This document shows positions 26,037 to 34,075 of a DNA stretch of 64,000 nt, in pieces. Origin of the DNA: Microbacterium sp. UFMG61 (GTDB taxonomy: Bacteria > Actinomycetota > Actinomycetes > Actinomycetales > Microbacteriaceae); assembly GCF_015354505.1 (NCBI RefSeq), contig NZ_JACAFP010000008.1, positions 5 through 64,004 on the forward strand, read 5' to 3'. Below the pieces are notes generated by a model. It saw nothing but the letters and a program-made list of their open reading frames with translations, did no database searches and was not told the origin of the DNA. A program made the translations under genes and the position numbers. Numbering within the stretch: the stretch's first letter is position 1; each line of letters begins with the position of its first letter.

Positions 26037-26122
26037 ACTCGACGGGAAGTGATCGCGCCCGTCGCGCGTTACCCCTCGTGACGGTGACGGGGCCGCCTCC
26101 CTCTGCATGCACGAGAATGGAA

Positions 26123-26821
26123 ATGATGTCTGAACGCGAAGCCCACACCCTCTGGCAGGACTCCCGCCGCGAATCGGTCACGGGTCCGACCGGCAATCTC
26201 GCACTCGTCGAGACCCGCTGGACGGGCGACGCACCCGATGTCGACGCCGAACAGAGCGCCGCACCCGCGAGCGTCACGGTGACCCCGATCCAGCGCACCG
26301 ACATCGAGACCGGCGAGGCCGAGCACGGGCTGCGCATGTGGGATGCCGAGGCACCGGCCATCCGTGCCTTCGACCGCATCGACACGTACGAGTACGACCC
26401 CGCGTGGGTGCTCGAGGGCCACTTCACCCCGGTCTCGGGCGACCGGAAGGTGTCGTTCGAGCACATCCGCGACAACGGCGGCACCCGCGATCTCGTCGTC
26501 CCCGGCGACATCCGCTTCGAGCTCGACGGCCGCGAGTACGATCTCGCGGCGTTCGATGACGGCGGCACTCTGCTGCTCGTGTTCGGCGACGAGACGAACG
26601 GCTCAGAGACCTACGGCTCGGGGCGCTTCCTCTTCGTGCAGCTGCGCGACGACGAGGGCACCGTCGTGCTCGACTTCAACCGTGCCTTCGTGCCGCCGTG
26701 CGGATTCAGCGCCCAGTACAACTGCCCGCTGCCGCCGGCATCCAACCGCTTCCCCCTGCCTATCCGAGCAGGCGAGAAGAACGTCGTCTTCCGCGACGGC
26801 TTCGACATCTACGCGGCGTGA
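26123..26821 (+). CDS. DUF1684 family protein
   Basis: A 232-residue protein of the DUF1684 family. The family signature is clear near the C-terminus: DFNRAFVPPCGFSAQYNCPL, then PPASNRFPLPIRAGEK. The middle has VPGDIRFELDGREYDLAAFD and TYGSGRFLFVQ. Function is unknown; the Cys pair and conserved Asn/Asp could bind metal. Three ATGs lie close together (26117, 26123, 26126); I give 26123 because of its spacing to ACGAG. The frame is open to 25619, but through the repeat region. It stands just upstream of the second peptide ABC operon, with 46 bases between them. Confidence 0.85.
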   Translation: MMSEREAHTLWQDSRRESVTGPTGNLALVETRWTGDAPDVDAEQSAAPASVTVTPIQRTDIETGEAEHGLRMWDAEAPAIRAFDRIDTYEYDPAWVLEGHFTPVSGDRKVSFEHIRDNGGTRDLVVPGDIRFELDGREYDLAAFDDGGTLLLVFGDETNGSETYGSGRFLFVQLRDDEGTVVLDFNRAFVPPCGFSAQYNCPLPPASNRFPLPIRAGEKNVVFRDGFDIYAA

Positions 26822-26867
26822 CGCCCGACCCGCACACCGCGCCGCACCCCCTTACCCTGGAGTACTC

Positions 26868-28361
26868 ATGAGAAGAACACGCATCCTCGGCGCGCTCGGC
26901 GCCGTCGCCACGCTCGCCCTCGTGGCCGGCTGCGCCTCGGGGGCGACCGACGACGCCGCGAGCGAAGACGCCACGATCGCGATCGGATCGCTCTACGAGC
27001 CGACCAACCTCAGCAACACGCAGGGCGGTGGCCAGGGCGTGACCGAGGCGCTGACCGGCAACGTCTACGAGGGCCTGTACCGACTCACCGACGACGGCGA
27101 GGTCGAGCCGCTTCTCGCCGAGGACGCTCAGGTGTCCGACGACGGCCTCACCTACACGATCACGCTCCGCGACGACGTGACGTTCCACTCCGGGGACCCG
27201 CTGACCTCGGCCGACGTGAAGTCGAGCATCGAGGCCGTCACCGCCGAGGACTCGGTGTCGGCGCGCAAGTCGAGCTTCACGACCATCGCCGACATCGCCA
27301 CCCCCGACGACCAGACCGTCGTCTTCACGCTGTCGCAGCGATCGATCTCGTTCCTCTATAACCTCAGCTACGTGTGGATCGTGAACGACGAGGCCGGCGA
27401 CATCACCAGCACCGAAGACGGCACCGGCCCCTACACGCTCGACGAGTGGAAGAAGGGCTCGACCCTGACCCTCACGCGCTGGGACGACTACTGGGGCGAG
27501 CCCGCCAAGAACGGCGAGGTCGTCTACACGTACTTCACCGACGCGACCGCCGAGAACAATGCACTGCTCACGGGCGAGATCGACGTGATCACGAGCGTGC
27601 AGAGCCCCGACTCGCTCGCTCAGTTCGACAATGACGACTACGTCATCAGCGAGGGAACCTCGACCACGAAGGAGCTGCTCGCGTTCAACGACCGCGTCGC
27701 CCCCTTCGACAACGCACTCGTGCGCAAGGCGATCTACTCGGCGGTCGACACCGAGAAGCTCCTCGACTCGATCTGGGGCGACTACGGCACGCTCATCGGC
27801 TCGATGGTGCCGCCGACCGACCCCTGGTACGAGGACCTCACGACGGTGAACCCGTACGACGTCGAGCTGTCGAAGGACCTGCTGGCCGAGGCCGGCTACG
27901 CCGACGGCTTCACGTTCACGCTCGACACCCCGAGCTACGACCCGCACCCCGCCGTAGCGGAGTTCCTGCAGTCGCAGCTCGCCGAGGTCGGCATCACGGT
28001 CGAGATCAACACGATCAGCGCCGACGAGTGGTACACGAAGGTGTTCAAGGAGCAGGACTTCGAGGCCACCCTGCAGGAGCACGTGAACGACCGCGACGTG
28101 GTCTGGTACGGCAACCCCGACTTCTACTGGGGGTACAACGACGCCGAGGTTCAGCAGTGGGTCGCCGAGGCCGAGCAGGCCGCCACGACCGACGAGCAGA
28201 CGGCTCTGCTGAAGAAGGTCAACGAGAAGATCGCCGAGGATGCCGCGAGCGTATGGTTGTACCTGTATCCGCAGATCGTGGTCGCTTCGAGTGACCTCAG
28301 CGGGTACCCGGTCAACGGCCTGAACTCGCAGTTCTTCGCCTACGACATCGTCAAGTCCTGA
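26868..28361 (+). CDS. Peptide-type ABC transporter substrate-binding lipoprotein (family 5)
   Basis: A 497-residue binding protein. The signal peptide ends in lipobox LVAG-Cys. The family core shows VTEALTGNVYEGLYRLTDDG, YTITLRDDVTFHSGDPLTSA and a C-terminal lobe with VWYGNPDFYWGYNDAEVQ. It captures a peptide-like solute outside the cell. GGAG lies 5 bases before the ATG. First gene of the operon 26868-31798. A hairpin after it may set how much downstream mRNA is made. Confidence 0.93.
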   Translation: MRRTRILGALGAVATLALVAGCASGATDDAASEDATIAIGSLYEPTNLSNTQGGGQGVTEALTGNVYEGLYRLTDDGEVEPLLAEDAQVSDDGLTYTITLRDDVTFHSGDPLTSADVKSSIEAVTAEDSVSARKSSFTTIADIATPDDQTVVFTLSQRSISFLYNLSYVWIVNDEAGDITSTEDGTGPYTLDEWKKGSTLTLTRWDDYWGEPAKNGEVVYTYFTDATAENNALLTGEIDVITSVQSPDSLAQFDNDDYVISEGTSTTKELLAFNDRVAPFDNALVRKAIYSAVDTEKLLDSIWGDYGTLIGSMVPPTDPWYEDLTTVNPYDVELSKDLLAEAGYADGFTFTLDTPSYDPHPAVAEFLQSQLAEVGITVEINTISADEWYTKVFKEQDFEATLQEHVNDRDVVWYGNPDFYWGYNDAEVQQWVAEAEQAATTDEQTALLKKVNEKIAEDAASVWLYLYPQIVVASSDLSGYPVNGLNSQFFAYDIVKS

Positions 28362-28366
28362 CGCGC

Positions 28367-28400
28367 GAGGGGGATGCCGCGCGTCGGCATCCCCCTCTTT
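28367..28400 (+). terminator. Hairpin with short T-run between binding-protein and permease genes
   Basis: Perfect 13-base stem GAGGGGGATGCCG / CGGCATCCCCCTC with a 5-base loop followed by TTT. It lies inside the operon, between the binding protein and the first permease, so it likely acts as a partial terminator or a barrier to mRNA decay. Confidence 0.7.
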
Positions 28401-28414
28401 CATCCTGAGAACTC

Positions 28415-29377
28415 ATGCTCGCCTACCTGCTGCGCCGCCTCGCGTTCCTCGTGGTCTCGCTCGTCGTCGCGATGATCGCGATCTTCGTGCTGCTGCGACT
28501 GCTGCCCGGAGACCCGGCGAACGCCCTGCTCTCGGTGAACGCGACCCCCGAGCAGATCGCCGCCGCCCGCGCGCAGGTCGGCTCCGACCAGCCGCTGCTG
28601 CAGCAGTTCACGACCTGGGCCGGGCAGCTCCTGCGCTTCGATCTCGGTGAGTCCTTCCTGAGCTCACGTCCGGTCGGCCCCGACATCGCCGACCGCCTCG
28701 CCGTCACCCTTCCGCTCACGCTCATCGCCTTCGCCGTGGCGCTGCTCGTCTCGCTCGTGATCGGCATCACCGCCGCCGTGAAGTCCGACCGCTGGTACGG
28801 GATCGCGCTCTCGGGCTTCGCGCAGCTCGGCGTCGCCGTGCCGGTCTTCTGGGTGGGCGTCGTGCTCGTGTGGATCTTCGCCCTCGGTCTCGGGGTACTC
28901 CCGTCGGGCGGATTCCCTCGCGATGACTGGGAGGATCCCGCGGATGCGCTGCGCTCGCTCGCCCTTCCGGTGGCCACCATCGTGATCGTCATGAGCGCGT
29001 CCCTCAGCCGCTATGTGCGTTCCGCCACCCTCGACGTGATCGGCAGCGATTACCTGCGCACAGCGCGAGCGGGAGGATCGGGCATGTCGGAGGCGCTGCT
29101 GCGCCACGGTGTGCGCAACGGCTCGGTCCCGGTCGTCGCGATCCTCGGCATCGAGCTGTCGACCACGCTGCTCGGCGCGGTCGTCGTCGAGAGCGTCTTC
29201 ACGCTTCCCGGCCTCGGCAGCCTGTTGCTGTCGGCCATCGAGCAGCACGACTTCCAGGTCATCCAGGGCGTCCTCGTGGTCAGCACCCTGTTCGTGCTGC
29301 TCGTGGGCTTCGCCGCCGACATCGTGCAGCGCCTGATCGATCCGCGTCTGCGCACGAGCGTCTCGGGCAACCGATGA
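28415..29377 (+). CDS. Peptide-type ABC transporter permease (DppB-like)
   Basis: A 320-residue permease with the typical N-terminal helix (LLRRLAFLVVSLVVAMIAIF), RLLPGDPANALLSVNATPEQ, and the ATPase-contact loop IGSDYLRTARAGGSG. It ends with QRLIDPRLRTS. Its N-terminal extracytoplasmic loop is shorter than in the other operon's protein. Overlaps the next gene as ATGA. Confidence 0.93.
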   Translation: MLAYLLRRLAFLVVSLVVAMIAIFVLLRLLPGDPANALLSVNATPEQIAAARAQVGSDQPLLQQFTTWAGQLLRFDLGESFLSSRPVGPDIADRLAVTLPLTLIAFAVALLVSLVIGITAAVKSDRWYGIALSGFAQLGVAVPVFWVGVVLVWIFALGLGVLPSGGFPRDDWEDPADALRSLALPVATIVIVMSASLSRYVRSATLDVIGSDYLRTARAGGSGMSEALLRHGVRNGSVPVVAILGIELSTTLLGAVVVESVFTLPGLGSLLLSAIEQHDFQVIQGVLVVSTLFVLLVGFAADIVQRLIDPRLRTSVSGNR

Positions 29378-30234
29378 GCCGCGTCGCCGAGCAGCTGATC
29401 ACCGGATCCGTCCCCGTACGGCGCCGGCCGAAGGCGACCCTGCTGATCGGGCTCGTGCTCACCGGTGCCATCGTGCTGATCGCCCTCGTCTCGCTGTTCT
29501 GGTTGCCCTATCCGCTCGCCGACACCAGCGGCAGCCGCCTCGAAGGTCCGAGCGCCCTGCACCTGCTCGGCACGGATCGACTCGGTCGCGACCTGCTGTC
29601 GCAGCTCATGTGGGGAGCGCGGATCGCCCTGATCGTCGGCATCTGCTCGGTGGCGATCGCCGCCGTGCTCGGCACGATCATCGGTCTCATCGCCGCCTTC
29701 TCGCGACCCTGGGTCGACGACACGCTCTCCGCCGGACTCGACGTCGTGATCGCCTTCCCCGTGCTGCTGCTGGCGATGCTGGTCGTCGCGGTGCAGGGGG
29801 CGTCGCTGTGGTCGGCCGTGCTCGCGATCGGACTCGCGATGTCGGCGGTCGTCGCGCGCCTCACCCGCATCCTGTCGCGCCGCGTGCTGCAGGAGCAGTT
29901 CGTCACCGCGGCGCGCACCAGCGGCACGAGCATGCTCGGAATCGTCTTCCAGCATGTCCTGCCCAACATCGCGCCGACGCTGGCGGTGAGCCTGGCACTG
30001 CAGTTCGGCGCCGCCGTGCTCGCCGAGGCGAGCCTGTCGTACCTCGGACTCGGCGCACCGCCCCCCAACGCCTCATGGGGTCGGATGCTGCAGGAGGCGC
30101 AGGGCACCGTGCTCACCGCACCTGTCGGTGCGATCGCCCCCGGTATCGCGATCATCGCCCTCGTGCTCGGGGTCAACTTCCTCGCCGACGGTCTGCGCGA
30201 CCTCGCCGACCCGACTCGCAGGAGGAGCCGATGA
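29374..30234 (+). CDS. Peptide-type ABC transporter permease (DppC-like)
   Basis: A 286-residue permease with LLGTDRLGRDLLSQLMWGAR, five or six helices, the loop FVTAARTSGTSMLGIVFQHV and the conserved LSYLGLGAPPPNASWGRML. It pairs with the permease just upstream. Its first codon overlaps that gene's stop, and its own stop overlaps the next start (ATGA). Confidence 0.93.
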   Translation: MSRVAEQLITGSVPVRRRPKATLLIGLVLTGAIVLIALVSLFWLPYPLADTSGSRLEGPSALHLLGTDRLGRDLLSQLMWGARIALIVGICSVAIAAVLGTIIGLIAAFSRPWVDDTLSAGLDVVIAFPVLLLAMLVVAVQGASLWSAVLAIGLAMSAVVARLTRILSRRVLQEQFVTAARTSGTSMLGIVFQHVLPNIAPTLAVSLALQFGAAVLAEASLSYLGLGAPPPNASWGRMLQEAQGTVLTAPVGAIAPGIAIIALVLGVNFLADGLRDLADPTRRRSR

Positions 30235-31028
30235 GCATTCTCGACGTCGCCGGTCTCACTGTGCGCTCGGCATCCGGCGCGCTCGTGCGCGACATCTCGT
30301 TCTCGCTCGAGCCCGGTGAGCGTCTGGGCCTGATCGGCGAATCCGGTTCGGGCAAGTCGCTGACCTCGCTCGCCGTCACCGGTCTGCTTCCGGATTCGCT
30401 CACGGCCTCCGGTTCGGTGCTGCTCGACGGGCACCAGGTGGTCGGTGCGCGGGATGCCGACCTGAGGCCTCTCCGCGGACCCGTCGCCCAGATCGTGTTC
30501 CAGGAGCCGCTCACCGCGCTCGACCCGCTGATGCGGGTCGGCCGCCAGATCGCCGAACCGCTGCGTCGGCACCTCGGCCTGCGAGGTGCCGAACTGCGGT
30601 CTGCCGTGATGGCCGCCCTCGACGAGGTGGCGCTGTCGGAGCCGCGGTTCGCGCGCGCCTACCCGCACGAGCTCTCCGGCGGTCAGCGCCAGCGTGTCGC
30701 GATCGCGATCGCCCTCGCTGCCCGGCCGCAGCTCCTCATCGCCGACGAGCCGACGACCGCGCTCGATGTGACGGTGCAGGATGCCGTTCTCGCCCTGCTC
30801 GAGCGGCTCGTCGCCGAGCGCGGCATGGCGCTGCTGTTCATCAGTCACGACCTCGCCGTGGTCTCTCGACTGGTCGATCGCATCGTGGTCCTTCGTGACG
30901 GTCTCGTCGTCGAAGAGGGCACGGTCGCGCAGGTGCTGCGGAATCCGACGGAGCCGTACACGCGGATGCTGGTCGACAGCGCCCGCGCGCTCGACGCGTT
31001 CCTCGATGCGAAGGAGGCCGGCGCATGA
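30231..31028 (+). CDS. Peptide-type ABC transporter ATP-binding protein (DppD-like)
   Basis: A 265-residue ATPase with Walker A GESGSGKSL, Q-loop FQEPLTALDPLM, signature LSGGQRQR and Walker B LIADEPTTALDVT. The Q-loop has Glu where Asp is usual (FQEP), which is seen in this family. AGGAGG lies close before the ATG. It overlaps the next ATPase as ATGA, so the two should be made in equal amounts. Confidence 0.93.
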   Translation: MSILDVAGLTVRSASGALVRDISFSLEPGERLGLIGESGSGKSLTSLAVTGLLPDSLTASGSVLLDGHQVVGARDADLRPLRGPVAQIVFQEPLTALDPLMRVGRQIAEPLRRHLGLRGAELRSAVMAALDEVALSEPRFARAYPHELSGGQRQRVAIAIALAARPQLLIADEPTTALDVTVQDAVLALLERLVAERGMALLFISHDLAVVSRLVDRIVVLRDGLVVEEGTVAQVLRNPTEPYTRMLVDSARALDAFLDAKEAGA

Positions 31029-31798
31029 CCCTCCTCGAACTGCGCGCCGCCGGTTTCTCGTACGGGTCCCGTCGGGTGCTCGATGACGTCTCGCTGAGCC
31101 TCGATGCGGGCGACTCGCTCGGTCTCGTCGGCGAGTCGGGTGCGGGCAAGTCGACGATCCTGCGGCTGCTGTTGGGGCTCGCAGCGCCGCACGAAGGGCA
31201 GGTGCTCTTCGAGGGAGCACCGCTGTCGCCTGGGTCGCTGAGCCTGTCGAAGCGCCGCACGCAGATGCGCCGCTTCCGGGCGAGCGTGCAGCCCGTGTTC
31301 CAAGACCCGTACTCATCGCTCGACCCCCGTCAGCGCATCGACCGCATCATCGGCGAGCCTCTGCGCTCACTGCGCCTGGCATCCGGCCCCGACGCGCAGC
31401 GCCGCATCGCCGAGGCCCTCGAGTCGGTCGGGCTTCCCGCTGACACCGCCCGCCGCTACCCGCACGAGTTCTCGGGTGGACAGCGCCAGCGCATCGCGAT
31501 CGCACGGGCCGTCGTCTCGCGCCCGAGGGTGCTGCTCGCCGACGAACCCGTCAGCGCGCTCGACGTCACCACGCGCGTGCAGGTGCTCGAGCTGCTCGAT
31601 CGGCTGCGCCGCGAGAACGGATTGTCGCTCGTGATGGTGTCGCACGACCTGACCGCGATCGCCTCGGCGTGCGACCGCACCGTCGTGCTGCAGAACGGTC
31701 GGGTCGTCGAGCAGGGCGCCACGGCATCGGTGCTGCACGCCCCGCAGGATCCGTACACGCGAGCGCTGGTCGACGCGGTTCCGCGCCTCCCCCGCTGA
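31025..31798 (+). CDS. Peptide-type ABC transporter ATP-binding protein (DppF-like) carrying a REP-like sequence in frame
   Basis: A 257-residue ATPase: Walker A GESGAGKST (36-44), Q-loop FQDPYSSLDPRQ, signature FSGGQRQR, Walker B LLADEPVSALD. Residues 72-76 (LSLSK, within LSPGSLSLSKRRTQM) are encoded by CTGAGCCTGTCGAAG at 31238-31252. This is the same dispersed repeat found between genes at 32353 and 45798. It lies in the loop before the Q-loop, where such proteins vary in length, so the protein may still work. Last gene of the operon. Confidence 0.9.
   Translation: MTLLELRAAGFSYGSRRVLDDVSLSLDAGDSLGLVGESGAGKSTILRLLLGLAAPHEGQVLFEGAPLSPGSLSLSKRRTQMRRFRASVQPVFQDPYSSLDPRQRIDRIIGEPLRSLRLASGPDAQRRIAEALESVGLPADTARRYPHEFSGGQRQRIAIARAVVSRPRVLLADEPVSALDVTTRVQVLELLDRLRRENGLSLVMVSHDLTAIASACDRTVVLQNGRVVEQGATASVLHAPQDPYTRALVDAVPRLPR
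31238..31252. repeat. REP-like unit (CTGAGCCTGTCGAAG) inside a coding sequence
   Basis: Identical over 15 bases to the copies at 32353-32367 and 45798-45812. Here it is in frame within the ABC ATPase gene and reads LSLSK. Confidence 0.8.
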
Positions 31799-31825
31799 GA
31801 CGCCGACCGTCCCTCACATTCGTCT

Positions 31826-31860
31826 CGGATGGCTGGCCGTTTCACGGATGGCTGACGGAC
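31826..31860. repeat. Dispersed GGATGGCTGAC repeat, copy 1
   Basis: Two spaced units CGGATGGCTGGC and CACGGATGGCTGAC, followed by a GGCGTGTC tail just beyond, match the complement of the sequence around 38345-38388. It lies between two convergent genes. Confidence 0.7.
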
Positions 31861-31917
31861 CGACGGCGTGTCTCCCGCCAGTCGAGCATCGTTCAGCCAA
31901 GTGGCCGCAGACGCCCG

Positions 31918-32319
31918 TCAGCCCGCCGACGGCGCGAGCCCGAAATACTCCAGCTCCGCGTCGTTCAGCATCCGCGATCTGATCAGGAATCGCATGCCCG
32001 TCGGCCCTTCGACCGAGAACCCCGCACCTCGCCCCGGCACCACGTCGATGGTGAGGTGCGTGTACTTCCAGTACTCGAACTGCGACTCCGACATGAAGAC
32101 CTCGACCGGCGCATCCAACCCCACGTCGAGCGCGCCCAGCAGAACGTCTCCGGGTCCCGTGATGAACATCCCCACGGGGTAGCACATGGGCGACGAGCCG
32201 TCGCAGCACCCGCCCGACTGATGGAACATCAGGGGTCCGTGCTGCACCGTGAGGTCTCTGACGAGGGATGCCGCGGCATCCGTCACGTCGACCCGCTGAT
32301 AGGTGCCGATGCTCACCAT
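31918..32319 (-). CDS. DUF779 protein, aldehyde-dehydrogenase partner
   Basis: A 133-residue DUF779 protein. The signature is MFHQSGGCCDGSSPMCYPVG, with a dense His/Cys set that could bind metal, followed by VFMSESQFEYWKYTHLTIDV. In many actinobacteria and proteobacteria it is encoded right after an acetaldehyde-type aldehyde dehydrogenase, as here; its biochemical role is unknown. GGAGGAC precedes the ATG by 4 bases. It is second in an operon with the dehydrogenase, and a REP-like unit lies in the 79-base gap. Confidence 0.9.
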   Translation of the reverse strand: MVSIGTYQRVDVTDAAASLVRDLTVQHGPLMFHQSGGCCDGSSPMCYPVGMFITGPGDVLLGALDVGLDAPVEVFMSESQFEYWKYTHLTIDVVPGRGAGFSVEGPTGMRFLIRSRMLNDAELEYFGLAPSAG

Positions 32320-32352
32320 GTCTGTCCTCCGTCTCGCTTCGAACCCGGGTCC

Positions 32353-32367
32353 CTGAGCCTGTCGAAG
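32353..32367. repeat. REP-like unit between aldehyde dehydrogenase and DUF779 genes
   Basis: CTGAGCCTGTCGAAG flanked by CC and GG, so that CCCTGAGC... and ...GAAGGG form a small imperfect hairpin. It sits inside the operon gap, the typical place for elements that affect mRNA stability. Confidence 0.75.
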
Positions 32368-32398
32368 GGCCCAGGAACCCGGAAACCTGTCGTCGAGC

Positions 32399-33964
32399 TC
32401 AGAAGAAGCCCATCGGGCCTTCTGCGTACGAGACCAGGAGGTTCTTGGTCTGCTGGTAGTGATCGAGCATCATCTTGTGGTTCTCGCGCCCCACACCCGA
32501 CTGCTTGTACCCGCCGAACGCGGCGTGCGCCGGGTACTGGTGATACGTGTTGGTCCAGACGCGACCGGCCTCGATCGCCCGTCCTGCGCGATAGGCCGTG
32601 TCGCCACTGCGGCTCCACACCCCGGCGCCGAGTCCGTAGAGCGTGTCGTTCGCGATCGAGATCGCGTCGTCGAAGTCGTCGAAAGACGTGACCGACAGCA
32701 CAGGGCCGAAGATCTCCTCCTGGAAGATGCGCATGTCGTTCGTGCCCTCGAACACGGTCGGGGCGACGTAATAGCCCTCGCTGAGGTCGCCGCCGAGGTC
32801 GACGCGCTCGCCACCCGTGAGCAGCCGCGCGCCGCCCTGCTTTCCGATGTCGATGTAGCTGAGGATCTTCTCCAGCTGATCGTTCGACGCCTGAGCCCCG
32901 ATCATCGTGGCGGGATCGAGCGGGTTGCCCTGCACGACCTTGCCGACCCGTGCGAGTCCGTCCGAGAGGAAGCCGTCGTAGATCGACCGCTGGATCAGCG
33001 CCCGCGACGGGCAGGTGCAGACCTCGCCCTGGTTCAGCGCGAACATCGTGAAGCCCTCGAGCGCCTTGTCGTAGAACGGGTCGGCGGTGTCGCGGGCGAC
33101 GTCCTCGAAGAACACGTTCGGGCTCTTGCCTCCGAGTTCGAGCGTCACGGGAATCAGGTTCTGCGACGCGTACTGCATGATCAGGCGACCGGTCGTGGTC
33201 TCGCCCGTGAAGGCGACCTTGCGGATGCGCTTGTGCTGCGCGAGCGGTGCACCAGCCTCGATCCCGAAGCCGTTGACGATGTTCACGACACCGGCCGGCA
33301 GCAGGTCGCCGATGATGTCGAAGAGGAACAGCAGGGATGCCGGGGTCTGCTCCGCCGGCTTGATGACCACGCAGTTGCCTGCGGCGAGCGCCGGCGCGAG
33401 CTTCCACACGGCCATGAGGATCGGGAAGTTCCACGGGATGATCTGACCGACCACTCCGAGCGGCTCATGGAAGTGGTACGCGACGGTGTTCTCGTCGAGC
33501 TGGCTGATGCCGCCCTCCTGCGCGCGGAGCACTCCGGCGAAGTAGCGGAAGTGATCGACCGCGAGGGGGATGTCGGCGGCCAGGGTCTCGCGCACCGGCT
33601 TGCCGTTCTCCCAGGTCTCGGCGACGGCGATCTCCTCGAGGTGCTGCTCGATGCGGTCGGCGATCCTGTTCAGGATCACGGAGCGCTCTGCGGGGCTGGT
33701 CTTGCCCCAGCTCGCGAAGGCCTTCCAGGCGACGTCGACCGCGCGGTCGATGTCTTCGACGGTTCCTCGGCCCACCTCTGTGAAGGGTTTGCCGTTGACG
33801 GGGCTGACGTTCTCGAAGAACTGGCCCTTGACCGGATCGACGAACTCACCGCCGATGTAGTGGCCGTATCGGGCGCGGTAGCTCGCGATGGCGCCCTGCT
33901 GGCCGGGGGCGGCGTAGGCGGAGGACGCGGGTGCGGTGGACACGTCTTCTTCGACGATGGTCAT
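32399..33964 (-). CDS. NAD-dependent aldehyde dehydrogenase (acetaldehyde/ExaC type)
   Basis: A 521-residue class 3-type ALDH. Asn179 in [10 protein letters not shown], general base Glu276 in LELGGK and nucleophile Cys316 in [11 protein letters not shown] are all present. The [10 protein letters not shown] variant and the partner DUF779 place it with acetaldehyde dehydrogenases of the ExaC/AldA group that oxidise acetaldehyde and similar aldehydes to acids. I chose ATG 33964 because AAGGAG lies 7 bases upstream. The GAF-type regulator gene lies immediately upstream on the same strand. Twin palindromes lie 60-100 bases before the start. Confidence 0.95.
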   Translation of the reverse strand: MTIVEEDVSTAPASSAYAAPGQQGAIASYRARYGHYIGGEFVDPVKGQFFENVSPVNGKPFTEVGRGTVEDIDRAVDVAWKAFASWGKTSPAERSVILNRIADRIEQHLEEIAVAETWENGKPVRETLAADIPLAVDHFRYFAGVLRAQEGGISQLDENTVAYHFHEPLGVVGQIIPWNFPILMAVWKLAPALAAGNCVVIKPAEQTPASLLFLFDIIGDLLPAGVVNIVNGFGIEAGAPLAQHKRIRKVAFTGETTTGRLIMQYASQNLIPVTLELGGKSPNVFFEDVARDTADPFYDKALEGFTMFALNQGEVCTCPSRALIQRSIYDGFLSDGLARVGKVVQGNPLDPATMIGAQASNDQLEKILSYIDIGKQGGARLLTGGERVDLGGDLSEGYYVAPTVFEGTNDMRIFQEEIFGPVLSVTSFDDFDDAISIANDTLYGLGAGVWSRSGDTAYRAGRAIEAGRVWTNTYHQYPAHAAFGGYKQSGVGRENHKMMLDHYQQTKNLLVSYAEGPMGFF

Positions 33965-34026
33965 CGGTGACTCCTTCGACGGGCCGCGGCTCCGATGCCG
34001 AGCGGCTGATGCTCCGAACGGTACGT

Positions 34027-34060
34027 CGCGCAACGTTGCGCGAGAATGCGCAACGTTGCG
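34027..34060 (-). promoter_or_regulatory. Twin palindromic operators upstream of aldehyde dehydrogenase
   Basis: CGCGCAACGTTGCGCG (34027-34042, a perfect 16-base palindrome) and CGCAACGTTGCG (34049-34060, perfect). Their centres are exactly 20 bases apart, two helical turns, so two dimers could bind on one DNA face. They lie between the regulator stop at 34076 and the dehydrogenase start at 33964. Confidence 0.7.
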
Positions 34061-34075
34061 AGGAGTTGCGTGGGC

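Larger units (their letters stand above)
25597..26122. other. Gene-free gap with an AT-richer patch, a palindrome and tandem repeats
   Basis: No open frame here reads like protein. Beyond the terminator hairpin the stretch 25740-25870 is richer in A and T than its surroundings. It contains a perfect 14-base palindrome (CGTTATGCATAACG, 25753-25766) immediately followed by GGTATACC. The right part holds the 19-base tandem repeat listed separately. The patch may be a regulator site or the scar of a lost gene. Confidence 0.5.
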
